A stretch of DNA of 41,138 bases, taken from an uncultured Prevotellaceae bacterium. GTDB lineage: Bacteria; Bacteroidota; Bacteroidia; Bacteroidales; Bacteroidaceae. A program made the translations under genes and the position numbers. This document shows positions 17,044 through 24,214 of this stretch, one piece after another; positions within the stretch are counted from its first letter, which is position 1; each line of letters opens with the position of its first letter. The stretch covers positions 1 to 41,138 of the forward strand of contig ONDA01000026.1 in the NCBI GenBank assembly GCA_900316475.1. Direction: 5' to 3'. The notes beneath the pieces are model-generated. The model was not told the origin of the DNA. It did not search any database and saw only the letters and a list, made by a program, of their open reading frames with translations.

Positions 17044-18594
17044 ATGAAAAAATCTTTGATTACAGGAATGGCGACATTAGCACTGTGCACCGTATTCACA
17101 AGCTGTTCGCACGACGATGATTTCTTCACGTCACTTCAAGATTCAAAATCCGCAGAGTATCAAAATGCCTTCGTATCGGCTTTTGGTGAAATCTCCAGTA
17201 ATCAGGATTGGGGCTTCAGCGCCACAACAACGACGCGTGCCGACGATCCCGATGCCAACATGTGGGGTGGCAAGGGAACTGAAGGCTCACGTTATCCCCA
17301 GTTTACTGTTCCCGAGCCACTGACTACAGACCAGAAAGAAGTTGTCAGAAAATGGTTCCAGACACACAAGACGCCCGACAACCATGCTGTCACGTTCACC
17401 AACTTCTTCGTGCAGCAGGTGTATAAGGGCGGTTCAAACACCACAGGTTCCGAGAGCAGCGAGAGCTATCTCAACGGCAACGGTCAGATGGTTGTCGGTG
17501 CCAATCACATGAACTACCTGATGGCAGGTCAGGTGGGCACCAGCCTTGACTGGCTGAACAATGAACAGCCCGTCTACGACCACATGTTCAACTTCAACGG
17601 CACCGACTACAGCGGCGGTGCTAAGAATGTCAACGTATGGGACGGCACGATGGATCCCGACGCCACCAAGGACTTCAACGACAGGAAGGTCTATCATGGC
17701 GACCAGATTCAGCTGATGGTCAATTCCAGCACCTCAAGCTTTGGCTACCACACATCTCAGTCGAACGAGCAGTTCCACAACAAGTACGTGGTCATTCCCG
17801 GTGACATCATCGATCCGAGCGTTGCAGGCATGTATTTCGTAGGCTTCGACTATGAGGCTACGGGCAACAACCCCAACGAATACATCGTCACTGAAGCCGA
17901 GGGCGGCAACATCACCATCAATGGCAAGACCTACACGAAGGGTGGTGCCGACGGCTACTACAGCGACTGGATTGTACGCATCACCAAGGCCGATGGCAAC
18001 GACGACCGCGTCGTAGCAAGTGGCCGCATCTTCTGCGAGGACCTTGGCAGCAGCTACGACTTCGACTTCAACGATGTTGTCTTCGACGCCTATATCTACC
18101 AGAGCGGCAAGATTAAGATTACCCTTCTGGCTGCCGGCGGCGAGCTCGAGGCATACGTTGGCGAGATCAAGGATGACAAGTCTAACGAGGTTCACAAGCT
18201 GTTAGGCAAGAAGATGGTGAACACGGGTAAGACCACGGCATCGCCCTACACCTTCTGGATTGACGCTATTGCCAGCGGCACGCCGAAGTACGCTACGCTG
18301 AAGGACATCCCCGTCTATATCATCCAGCAGAACGCTGCCCACTACAACGAGACCATCATGCTGAAAGCCGAGATTGGCGCTGCTCCTCAGAAGATCTGCT
18401 TCCCCCTGACGGCAAAGTGGGCTGACGAGTATGTCGACATTGAAGCCGCCTATCCCAGCTGGCGCAACTGGATTAACCATCAGCAGGGCATCACGACGGC
18501 TGTCGAGGTGGTCGCTGGCGGATGGAGAGAGGCTCTGGTCGACCTCGACCTGACCAACAACGGCGAGTATAGCCACCGCTACGGCCAGCGTTAA
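17044..18594 (+). CDS. LruC-domain surface lipoprotein
   Basis: A 516-residue lipoprotein, the shortest plus-strand member. The signal runs to FTSC (Cys 21), then the acidic tether SHDDD. SAFGEISSNQDWGFSAT places Trp at residue 56, and an Arg-Ala step (TTTTRADD) follows as in the paralogs. Shared blocks with the protein at 10484 are NFFVQQVYKGG, DGYYSDWIV and GRIFCEDLGSSYDFDFNDVV; the LruC Asp cluster starts near 339. The closing motif is KICFPLTAKWADEYVDIEAAY. The two proteins look like duplicates that diverged mainly in the middle. A strong terminator follows at 18620, ending the cluster. Confidence 0.86.
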   Translation: MKKSLITGMATLALCTVFTSCSHDDDFFTSLQDSKSAEYQNAFVSAFGEISSNQDWGFSATTTTRADDPDANMWGGKGTEGSRYPQFTVPEPLTTDQKEVVRKWFQTHKTPDNHAVTFTNFFVQQVYKGGSNTTGSESSESYLNGNGQMVVGANHMNYLMAGQVGTSLDWLNNEQPVYDHMFNFNGTDYSGGAKNVNVWDGTMDPDATKDFNDRKVYHGDQIQLMVNSSTSSFGYHTSQSNEQFHNKYVVIPGDIIDPSVAGMYFVGFDYEATGNNPNEYIVTEAEGGNITINGKTYTKGGADGYYSDWIVRITKADGNDDRVVASGRIFCEDLGSSYDFDFNDVVFDAYIYQSGKIKITLLAAGGELEAYVGEIKDDKSNEVHKLLGKKMVNTGKTTASPYTFWIDAIASGTPKYATLKDIPVYIIQQNAAHYNETIMLKAEIGAAPQKICFPLTAKWADEYVDIEAAYPSWRNWINHQQGITTAVEVVAGGWREALVDLDLTNNGEYSHRYGQR

Positions 18595-18619
18595 GCGACA
18601 CCCACCTGTCCTATAGCAT

Positions 18620-18649
18620 AAAAAGGCGACCTATACGGCCGCCTTTTTT
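18620..18649 (+). terminator. Intrinsic terminator of the LruC cluster
   Basis: AAAAAGGCG (18620-18628) pairs perfectly with CGCCTTTTT (18640-18648), followed by more T residues. Confidence 0.9.
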
Positions 18650-18683
18650 CTTCTTTTTTCTTGTCAGTCAGACAAAAAAGCCG

Positions 18684-18691
18684 TAACTTTG
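18684..18691 (+). promoter_or_regulatory. -7 box of the Gate-domain gene
   Basis: TAACTTTG ends 9 bases before the ATG at 18701. The upstream in-frame TTG at 18689 lies inside the box and cannot be the start. Confidence 0.65.
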
Positions 18692-18700
18692 CACGCTGTT

Positions 18701-19933
18701 ATGGTATTGAATTATATTTGGATAGCTTTTTTCCTCATTGCGTTTGTCATCGCATTGGTGAAACTGATTTTCTTCGGCGACTTCGACGTCTTTCCTGCTA
18801 TGATGGACTCGACGTTCGACACGTCGAAGACAGCGTTTGAAATCTCGCTAGGACTGACAGGCGTACTGGCCTTGTGGCTCGGCATCATGAAGATTGGCGA
18901 GCGTGGCGGCGTGGTCAACGTCCTGGCAAGGCTGCTAAGCCCCGTCTTCACACGGCTCTTCCCGGAGATTCCTAAGGGACATCCCGTCACGGGCAGTATC
19001 TTCATGAACATTGCGGCCAACATGCTGGGCCTCGACAATGCTGCCACGCCCCTCGGCCTGAAGGCCATGGAGCAGATGCAGGAGCTGAACACGAAGAAGG
19101 ACACGGCGTCGAACGCCATGATCATGTTCCTCGTGCTGAACACCAGCGGCCTGACCATCATCCCCGTCAGCATCCTCGTCTACCGCGCACAGATGGGCGC
19201 CGCCCAGCCCACCGACGTCTTCATCCCCATCCTGCTGGCCACGTTCTTCTCGACGCTGGCAGGCATCATCGTCACGTCGCTCTACCAGCGCATCAACCTC
19301 CTCAACCGCACACTGCTGCTGACGCTCGGCGGCGCCTGTGCCCTGATAGCCGGCATCATCTGGGGTTTCTCGCAGTTGGAAGGCGAGATGATGAACCGCG
19401 TGAGCACCACCGTTGCCAACATTCTGCTGATGACCATCATCATCGGCTTCATCCTCGCCGGTATGCGTAAGAAGGTCAACGTCTACGACGCCTTCATCGA
19501 GGGTGCCAAGGACGGCTTTACCACCGCCGTGCGCATCATTCCCTACCTCGTGGCCATCCTCGTCGGCATCGGCGTGTTCCGTGCCTCCGGCGCTATGGAC
19601 ATGCTCATCGGCGGCATCCAGTGGGGCGTCGAGCAGACGGGTATGAACAGCGACTTCGTGGGCGCTCTGCCAACGGCGCTGATGAAGCCCCTCTCGGGTA
19701 GCGGTGCCCGTGGCATGATGGTCGACGCCATGACGACGTTCGGCGCCGACTCGTTCGTAGGCCGCCTGTCGTGTATCTTCCAAGGCTCTACCGACACGAC
19801 GTTCTACATCCTCGCTGTCTACTTCGGCTCTGTCGGCATCCGCTACACGCGCCACGCCGTGGCCTGCGGCCTGTTAGCCGACCTCGCCGGCATCATCTCG
19901 GCAATTGCTATCTGCTATTTGTTCTTTGGATAA
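18701..19933 (+). CDS. Fused SpmA/SpmB-like membrane protein with two nucleoside-recognition (Gate) domains
   Basis: A 410-residue polytopic membrane protein. The N-terminal half matches the SpmA type (GVLALWLGIMKIGERGGVV, then the PKGHPVTGSIFMNIAANMLG block). The C-terminal half matches the SpmB type (GFTTAVRIIPYLVAILVGIG, ALPTALMKPLSGSGARGMM, then GSTDTTFYILAVYFGSVGIR). Non-sporulating Bacteroidetes carry this fusion as a single gene. It is annotated as a nucleoside-recognition or spore maturation protein and its transport role is unproven. Start chosen at ATG 18701. A 9-bp tandem repeat separates it from the flippase gene. Confidence 0.88.
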   Translation: MVLNYIWIAFFLIAFVIALVKLIFFGDFDVFPAMMDSTFDTSKTAFEISLGLTGVLALWLGIMKIGERGGVVNVLARLLSPVFTRLFPEIPKGHPVTGSIFMNIAANMLGLDNAATPLGLKAMEQMQELNTKKDTASNAMIMFLVLNTSGLTIIPVSILVYRAQMGAAQPTDVFIPILLATFFSTLAGIIVTSLYQRINLLNRTLLLTLGGACALIAGIIWGFSQLEGEMMNRVSTTVANILLMTIIIGFILAGMRKKVNVYDAFIEGAKDGFTTAVRIIPYLVAILVGIGVFRASGAMDMLIGGIQWGVEQTGMNSDFVGALPTALMKPLSGSGARGMMVDAMTTFGADSFVGRLSCIFQGSTDTTFYILAVYFGSVGIRYTRHAVACGLLADLAGIISAIAICYLFFG

Positions 19934-19934
19934 G

Positions 19935-19984
19935 ACCCATTAGTCCCATTAGTCTCATTAGTCCCATTAGTCCCATTAGTCCCA
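19935..19984 (+). repeat. Intergenic 9-bp tandem repeat (CCCATTAGT)
   Basis: Five full copies plus CCCAT fill almost the whole gap between the Gate-domain gene and the flippase gene. The third copy is CTCATTAGT; the others are identical. The array ends 7 bases before the flippase ATG. Confidence 0.9.
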
Positions 19985-19991
19985 TCACAAT

Positions 19992-21449
19992 ATGCCCAAC
20001 TTAAAATCCCTGGCCAAGGACACGGCCATCTACGGTCTCTCAAGCATTGTCGGACGGTTTCTGAACTACCTGCTGGTACCGCTCTATACACACTATATGC
20101 CGAAGGCTTCCGGCGACTACGGCATCAGTACCAACATCTATGCCTACACAGCACTGATGATGGTGCTGCTGACCTTCGGCATGGAGACAACGCTCTTCCG
20201 CTTTGCCAACGACGAGCGATACAAGCCCGACACGGTCTTTACCACAGCCTTTGCCACCGTCGGCACGCTGACAGCCGTTTTCCTGCTGTCAATCTTTGGC
20301 TTCATCACCCCCATCAGTAGTGCTCTGGGCTATGCTGCCCATCCCGACTACCTGACGATGATGGCTGTCGTCGTGGCACTCGACGCCCTGCAGGCCATCC
20401 CCTTCAGTTTTCTGCGCTATCAGAAGCGCGCCGTCCGTTTCGCGTCGCTCAAGTTGCTGTTCATCTTCCTGAATATCGGCCTGAACCTCGTCTACTTCGT
20501 CCTGTTAGGCAAGACGTCGGTGTTCTACGTCTTCTTCATCAACCTGCTCTGCACGGGCTTCATCACGCTGTTCTTCCTGCCCGACCTGTTCCGCATCCAT
20601 TGGCACTTCGACGGCCGGCTGCTGCGGCAGATGCTGAGCTACTCCTGGCCCATCCTCATTCTCGGCATTGCCGGCATCCTCAACCAGGTGGCCGACAAGA
20701 TTATCTTCCCCCTCGTCTATCCCGACGCGGCCGAAGCCAACGTACAGCTGGGCATCTACGGCTCCTGTGTCAAGATAGCCATGATTATGGCGATGATCAC
20801 GCAGGCCTTCCGCTACGCCTACGAGCCCATCGTCTTCGCCAAGAACAAGGATGCCGACAAGACCGAATACTACGCCGCCGCCATGAAGTATTTCCTCATC
20901 TTCACGCTCCTGGCCTTCCTCTGCGTCATTGGCTGGATGCCTGTCCTGCAGTATATCATCGGCGAGGACTACCGCGAGGGTCTCGGCGTGGTGCCCGTCG
21001 TGATGGTGGCCGAGATCATGATGGGTGTCTACTTCAACCTGTCGTTCTGGTATAAGCTCATCGACAAGACCATCTACGGCGCATGGTTCTCACTGGCCGG
21101 CTGCGCCGTGCTCTTCGCCGTCAACGTCCTGCTCATCCCCAAGTACGGCTACTGGGCCTGCGCCTGGGGCGGTGTCGCGGGCTACGGCACGGCAATGGTG
21201 CTGAGCTATGTCGTGGGACAGATGAAGAACCCCATCCCCTACCCGATGAAGGACATCTGCTGCTATGTAGGGCTCACCGCCGTCTTCACGGCCGCGATGT
21301 ACACCGTTACCAACAGTCTGCCAGTGTGGGCACAGCTGCTGGGCAACACGCTGCTCATCGTCCTCTTCCTGGCCTTTGTCGTCAGGCGCGACCTGCCGCT
21401 GAGCAGCCTGCCCGTGATTGGCCGCCACTTCCGGAAGCAAAAACAATAA
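19992..21449 (+). CDS. Polysaccharide/lipid-linked oligosaccharide flippase (MOP superfamily)
   Basis: A 485-residue inner-membrane protein with about 12-14 hydrophobic helices. The N-terminal SLAKDTAIYGLSSIVGRFLN is characteristic of Wzx/RfbX-like flippases. Such proteins flip undecaprenyl-linked sugar units for surface polysaccharide or O-antigen. No glycosyltransferases are adjacent, so this is an orphan copy rather than part of a capsule locus, and its substrate is unknown. The S46 peptidase gene follows after 12 bases and is probably on the same transcript. Confidence 0.88.
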   Translation: MPNLKSLAKDTAIYGLSSIVGRFLNYLLVPLYTHYMPKASGDYGISTNIYAYTALMMVLLTFGMETTLFRFANDERYKPDTVFTTAFATVGTLTAVFLLSIFGFITPISSALGYAAHPDYLTMMAVVVALDALQAIPFSFLRYQKRAVRFASLKLLFIFLNIGLNLVYFVLLGKTSVFYVFFINLLCTGFITLFFLPDLFRIHWHFDGRLLRQMLSYSWPILILGIAGILNQVADKIIFPLVYPDAAEANVQLGIYGSCVKIAMIMAMITQAFRYAYEPIVFAKNKDADKTEYYAAAMKYFLIFTLLAFLCVIGWMPVLQYIIGEDYREGLGVVPVVMVAEIMMGVYFNLSFWYKLIDKTIYGAWFSLAGCAVLFAVNVLLIPKYGYWACAWGGVAGYGTAMVLSYVVGQMKNPIPYPMKDICCYVGLTAVFTAAMYTVTNSLPVWAQLLGNTLLIVLFLAFVVRRDLPLSSLPVIGRHFRKQKQ

Positions 21450-21461
21450 CACATACCACCT

Positions 21462-23540
21462 ATGAGAACAATGACAAAAAGATTCATTCTGACTATGGCC
21501 TGCGTGGCAGCACTCTGCGCCCGTGCCGACGAAGGCATGTGGACGCTCTACAACCTGCCCAACGCCGTCTACGAACGGATGCAGCTGGAGGGCTACGAGC
21601 TGCCCTACGACAAGCTGTACAAGGCCGACGACGCCATCATGAAGGCCGTCGTCAACTTCTCGGGCTACTGCTCGGGCGTGGTCGTCTCGCCCGACGGTCT
21701 GGTCTTCACCAACCACCACTGCGGCTTCGAGGCCATCCGCAGCCACTCCACCGTGGAGCACGACTACATGATTGACGGCTTCGTGGCCAAGAGCTACGAC
21801 GAGGAACTGCCCAACAAAGATATGTTTGTGTCCTTCATGGTCGAGCAGCGCGACATCACCGACGAGATGCGTCCCGACGTGGGCCGTCTGCCGCAGGCCG
21901 AGCGCTATGCCTACGTCGACAGCATCGAGACGGCACTGAGCAAGGCCGCCCAAGCCAAGGACTCCACGCTACGCGTCGAGGTGCAGGCCTTCTACGAGCG
22001 CAACCGCTACTTCGCCACCACCTACCGCGACTTCCGCGACCTGCGGCTGGTGTTCACCATCCCCAAGTCGATGGGTAAGTTCGGCGGCGAGACCGACAAC
22101 TGGATGTGGCCGCGCCAGACGTGCGACTTCTCCGTCTTCCGCATCTACTGCGACCCGAAGACGGGCGGTCCGGCCGAATACTCTAAGGACAACGTGCCCT
22201 ACCACCCCGAGCACTGGGCCCGCGTGTCGGACGAAGGCTACCAGGAGGGCTCGTTCTCGATGACCATGGGCTACCCCGGCTCCACGTCGCGCTACCTGTC
22301 GAGCTACGGCATCCGCGAGCGCTACGAGCAGAACGCCATCCGTGCCCAGGTGCGCGGCGTGAAGCAGGAGGTGATGAAGCGTCACATGGACGCCGCTGAG
22401 GCCGTCCGCATCAAGTACGACTCTAAATACGCCCAGAGCAGCAACTACTGGAAAAACTCCATCGGCATGAACAAATGTATCGATTCCATCGGGCTTATCG
22501 GCCAGAAGGAGCAGTTCGAACAGCTGCTGCGCCAGTGGCAGGACTCTACCGGCCTGTTCAAGGGTCAGCTCGACTTCCAGCAGCTGTCACGGCTCTACGC
22601 CAAGCGTCTCGACGTGGCCAAGGCCATCCTCTACTTCAGCGAGACCTTCCGCCGCACCGACGAGCTGTCTACACGTGCCATGTTCGTACACAACGGCGCC
22701 GTTCCCGTGGGCCACGGCCGTCGCCAGCATATCAACATCAAGGACAACAGCGAGACGTGGGACTACGACACCGACCGCGAAATCCTCGGCACACTGCTCA
22801 AGAACTACCGCGAGAAGCTGACCGGCACGCAATATCTGCCAGAGTTCTACAAGACCATCGACGCACAGTTTGGCGGCGACTGTCAGAAGTATGCCGACCA
22901 TCTCTACGCCAAGTCGCGCCTGATGCAGAAGGGCAAGCGCCTCTACCCCAACAAGAAGTCGTTCCTGAAGGACCCGGGCGTCAACTACGGACTGGAACTG
23001 ACAACGCTCCTGAGCGACATGCGCGAGGTGTATGCGGCCGTCAGCGACAGCATTGACCGCCAGGAGCACTTCCTCTGTGCCGCCAAACTGCGCATGGAGG
23101 AGAACATGCCCCACTACAGCGACGCCAACTTCACCATGCGCCTCAGCTACGGACAGGTGAAGGAGTACCGCTTAGGCTCATGGCGCTCGGGCTACCGCAC
23201 CACGGCGCCGAGCATGGTGGCAAAGATGAAAAAGGGCGATTCCATCGAGGATTATAAGGTGCAGCCCGAGATGCTCGACCTCATGCAGCAGGCTGGCGAC
23301 ATGCCCCTCTGCTTCCTCACCACCAACGACATCACGGGCGGCAACAGCGGCTCGCCGATGTTCGACGGGAAGAACCGCCTCATCGGTCTGGCCTTCGACG
23401 GCAACTGGGACTCGCTCTCCAGCGACATCTTCTTCGACACCCAGCTGGCACGCTGCATCGGTGTCGACATACGCTACGTGCTCTTCATGATGGACAAGTG
23501 GGGCCATGCCGACCGTCTGCTTCAGGAAATCAGAAAATAG
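21462..23540 (+). CDS. S46-family dipeptidyl-peptidase (DPP7-like)
   Basis: A 692-residue periplasmic serine exopeptidase with an N-terminal signal peptide (FILTMACVAALCARA). The catalytic His is in SPDGLVFTNHHCGFE, at about residue 86. The Asp is expected in DNWMWPRQTCDFSVFR, and the Ser in TGGNSGSPMFDG at about 629. S46 enzymes remove dipeptides from N-termini of peptides. The S1-pocket stretch after the Ser reads LAFDGNWD. In the characterised P. gingivalis enzymes a Gly here marks DPP7 (hydrophobic P1) and an Arg marks DPP11 (acidic P1), so this one is probably DPP7-type. It would feed amino acid fermentation. A second ATG three codons in (MTKRF) is an alternative start. Confidence 0.93.
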   Translation: MRTMTKRFILTMACVAALCARADEGMWTLYNLPNAVYERMQLEGYELPYDKLYKADDAIMKAVVNFSGYCSGVVVSPDGLVFTNHHCGFEAIRSHSTVEHDYMIDGFVAKSYDEELPNKDMFVSFMVEQRDITDEMRPDVGRLPQAERYAYVDSIETALSKAAQAKDSTLRVEVQAFYERNRYFATTYRDFRDLRLVFTIPKSMGKFGGETDNWMWPRQTCDFSVFRIYCDPKTGGPAEYSKDNVPYHPEHWARVSDEGYQEGSFSMTMGYPGSTSRYLSSYGIRERYEQNAIRAQVRGVKQEVMKRHMDAAEAVRIKYDSKYAQSSNYWKNSIGMNKCIDSIGLIGQKEQFEQLLRQWQDSTGLFKGQLDFQQLSRLYAKRLDVAKAILYFSETFRRTDELSTRAMFVHNGAVPVGHGRRQHINIKDNSETWDYDTDREILGTLLKNYREKLTGTQYLPEFYKTIDAQFGGDCQKYADHLYAKSRLMQKGKRLYPNKKSFLKDPGVNYGLELTTLLSDMREVYAAVSDSIDRQEHFLCAAKLRMEENMPHYSDANFTMRLSYGQVKEYRLGSWRSGYRTTAPSMVAKMKKGDSIEDYKVQPEMLDLMQQAGDMPLCFLTTNDITGGNSGSPMFDGKNRLIGLAFDGNWDSLSSDIFFDTQLARCIGVDIRYVLFMMDKWGHADRLLQEIRK

Positions 23541-23601
23541 CGTCCGCTCACAAAAACGTCACGGCCTCTCAGAAAAATCTCACGGCCTCTCGTGAAAAAA
23601 T
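23541..23601. repeat. 21-bp-period direct repeats
   Basis: TCACGGCCTCTC occurs at 23559-23570 and again at 23580-23591, each followed by an A-rich spacer. A degenerate third unit (CGTCCGCTCACAAAAA) precedes them. It starts at the S46 stop codon. Confidence 0.75.
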
Positions 23602-23625
23602 ATAGGCGTGTGGTGAAGCCGTCAC

Positions 23626-23765
23626 GGTCGCGCGCGTATATATTGTGAAACAGAAATACAACCCTCACCTCCCACACCTCCCACACCCGACGTAGGTGTG
23701 AGAGGTGTGGGAAGTGAGGGTTCATTTTTGCTTGTGACAACTATATATCACGCACGCGCGCGACC
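23626..23765. repeat. Nested inverted repeats with a 26-bp hairpin
   Basis: The outer arms GGTCGCGCGCG (23626-23636) and CGCGCGCGACC (23755-23765) are perfect complements. Inside, 23662-23687 pairs with 23695-23720 (CCCTCACCTCCCACACCTCC against GGTGTGAGAGGTGTGGGAAG). This inner stem is 26 bp with two mismatches that become G-U pairs if read from the minus strand, around a 7-base loop. The inner arm is itself a tandem CCTCCCACA repeat. It may act as a terminator after the S46 gene (TTCATTTTT follows). Confidence 0.8.
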
Positions 23766-23786
23766 TAAAACTTTTCAACCCTTTTT

Positions 23787-23818
23787 CTTGGAACTTTGAA
23801 ATTTATTTTCTATCTTTG
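23787..23818 (+). promoter_or_regulatory. Promoter upstream of a hairpin-rich leader
   Basis: CTTG at 23787-23790 and TATCTTTG at 23811-23818 lie 20 bases apart, a good Bacteroidetes -33/-7 pair. No long gene follows for 380 bases. Confidence 0.65.
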
Positions 23819-23823
23819 CTGCG

Positions 23824-23957
23824 TCTTCATACCGAAGCCCCGCATGACGTGGGACATTTGGGTGGAGACCTATATATAGGAAAAGCGTTATCTGCGCTTA
23901 GTGCTTGACAGCTGGAATCTGGCAGTTCCATAACTAATCGTCAAGAACAACGCAACA
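23824..23957 (+). ncRNA. Putative structured RNA leader
   Basis: Downstream of the promoter, consecutive local stems can be drawn. These are CCCGC/GTGGG (23839-23853); CCTA/TAGG (23869-23880); AAGCG/CGCTT (23883-23899); and an outer CTTGAC/GTCAAG (23904-23945) enclosing TGGAA/TTCCA (23913-23930). They stand in order without overlap, as in a leader or small RNA. I do not recognise an Rfam family. The length of the transcript is unknown and two tiny ORFs follow. Confidence 0.4.
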
Positions 23958-24020
23958 ATGACGCCTATGGGTATCCCCAACAGCGTGACGAGCATAGGAA
24001 ATTATGAATACTATTATTAA
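23958..24020 (+). CDS. Tiny ORF (20 aa) or fossil of a secreted-protein tail
   Basis: ATG...TAA encodes 20 residues, MTPMGIPNSVTSIGNYEYYY. TGI/SVTSI-type text is common just before the C-terminal tail of Prevotella secreted proteins. It overlaps the next 33-residue ORF by 17 bases in another frame. This could be a real micropeptide pair or a frameshifted gene remnant; neither is proven. Confidence 0.3.
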   Translation: MTPMGIPNSVTSIGNYEYYY

Positions 24021-24105
24021 AGACGGCACGCGAAAGATTGCCCTACAGCAGGGCCAGGTGTATATCCTGACCATCAACGGCCGGACGCTGAAGTTCGCGC
24101 TGTGA
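24004..24105 (+). CDS. Small ORF (33 aa) resembling a C-terminal sorting tail
   Basis: The ATG at 24004 overlaps the preceding micro-ORF. The 33 residues end QQGQVYILTINGRTLKFAL. This has the L..G.YI..VNG.T.K shape of the last strand of type IX-like C-terminal tails in Bacteroidetes. There is no signal sequence, so if translated the product stays cytosolic. The most economical reading is a fossil of a larger secreted protein; a true small protein cannot be excluded. Confidence 0.35.
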   Translation: MNTIIKDGTRKIALQQGQVYILTINGRTLKFAL

Positions 24106-24147
24106 GAACACCATCAACGAGGCAGGCTTGCTGTGCAAATTATTCAG

Positions 24148-24195
24148 AAATAATCAGAAATTGCTTTGGCGATTCCTGATTATTTCTTATCTTTG
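24148..24195 (+). promoter_or_regulatory. Consensus promoter embedded in a 10-bp inverted repeat
   Basis: TTTG at 24165-24168 and TATCTTTG at 24188-24195 are 19 bases apart, a perfect -33/-7 pair. AAATAATCAG (24148-24157) and CTGATTATTT (24176-24185) flank the -33 box as a perfect inverted repeat, an arrangement expected of a repressor operator. Confidence 0.65.
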
Positions 24196-24214
24196 CAACC
24201 ACACACCGAGTGCG

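Noticed and set aside
9046-18594. Polysaccharide utilisation locus (SusC/SusD-like)
   Set aside because: No TonB receptor, SusD-like protein, glycoside hydrolase or sensor regulator is present among these genes; the proteins share LruC architecture instead.
24128-24214. Extended N-terminus of the aspartic protease
   Set aside because: The extra codons lie across the promoter and its inverted repeat, and the signal peptide only makes sense from the ATG at 24215.
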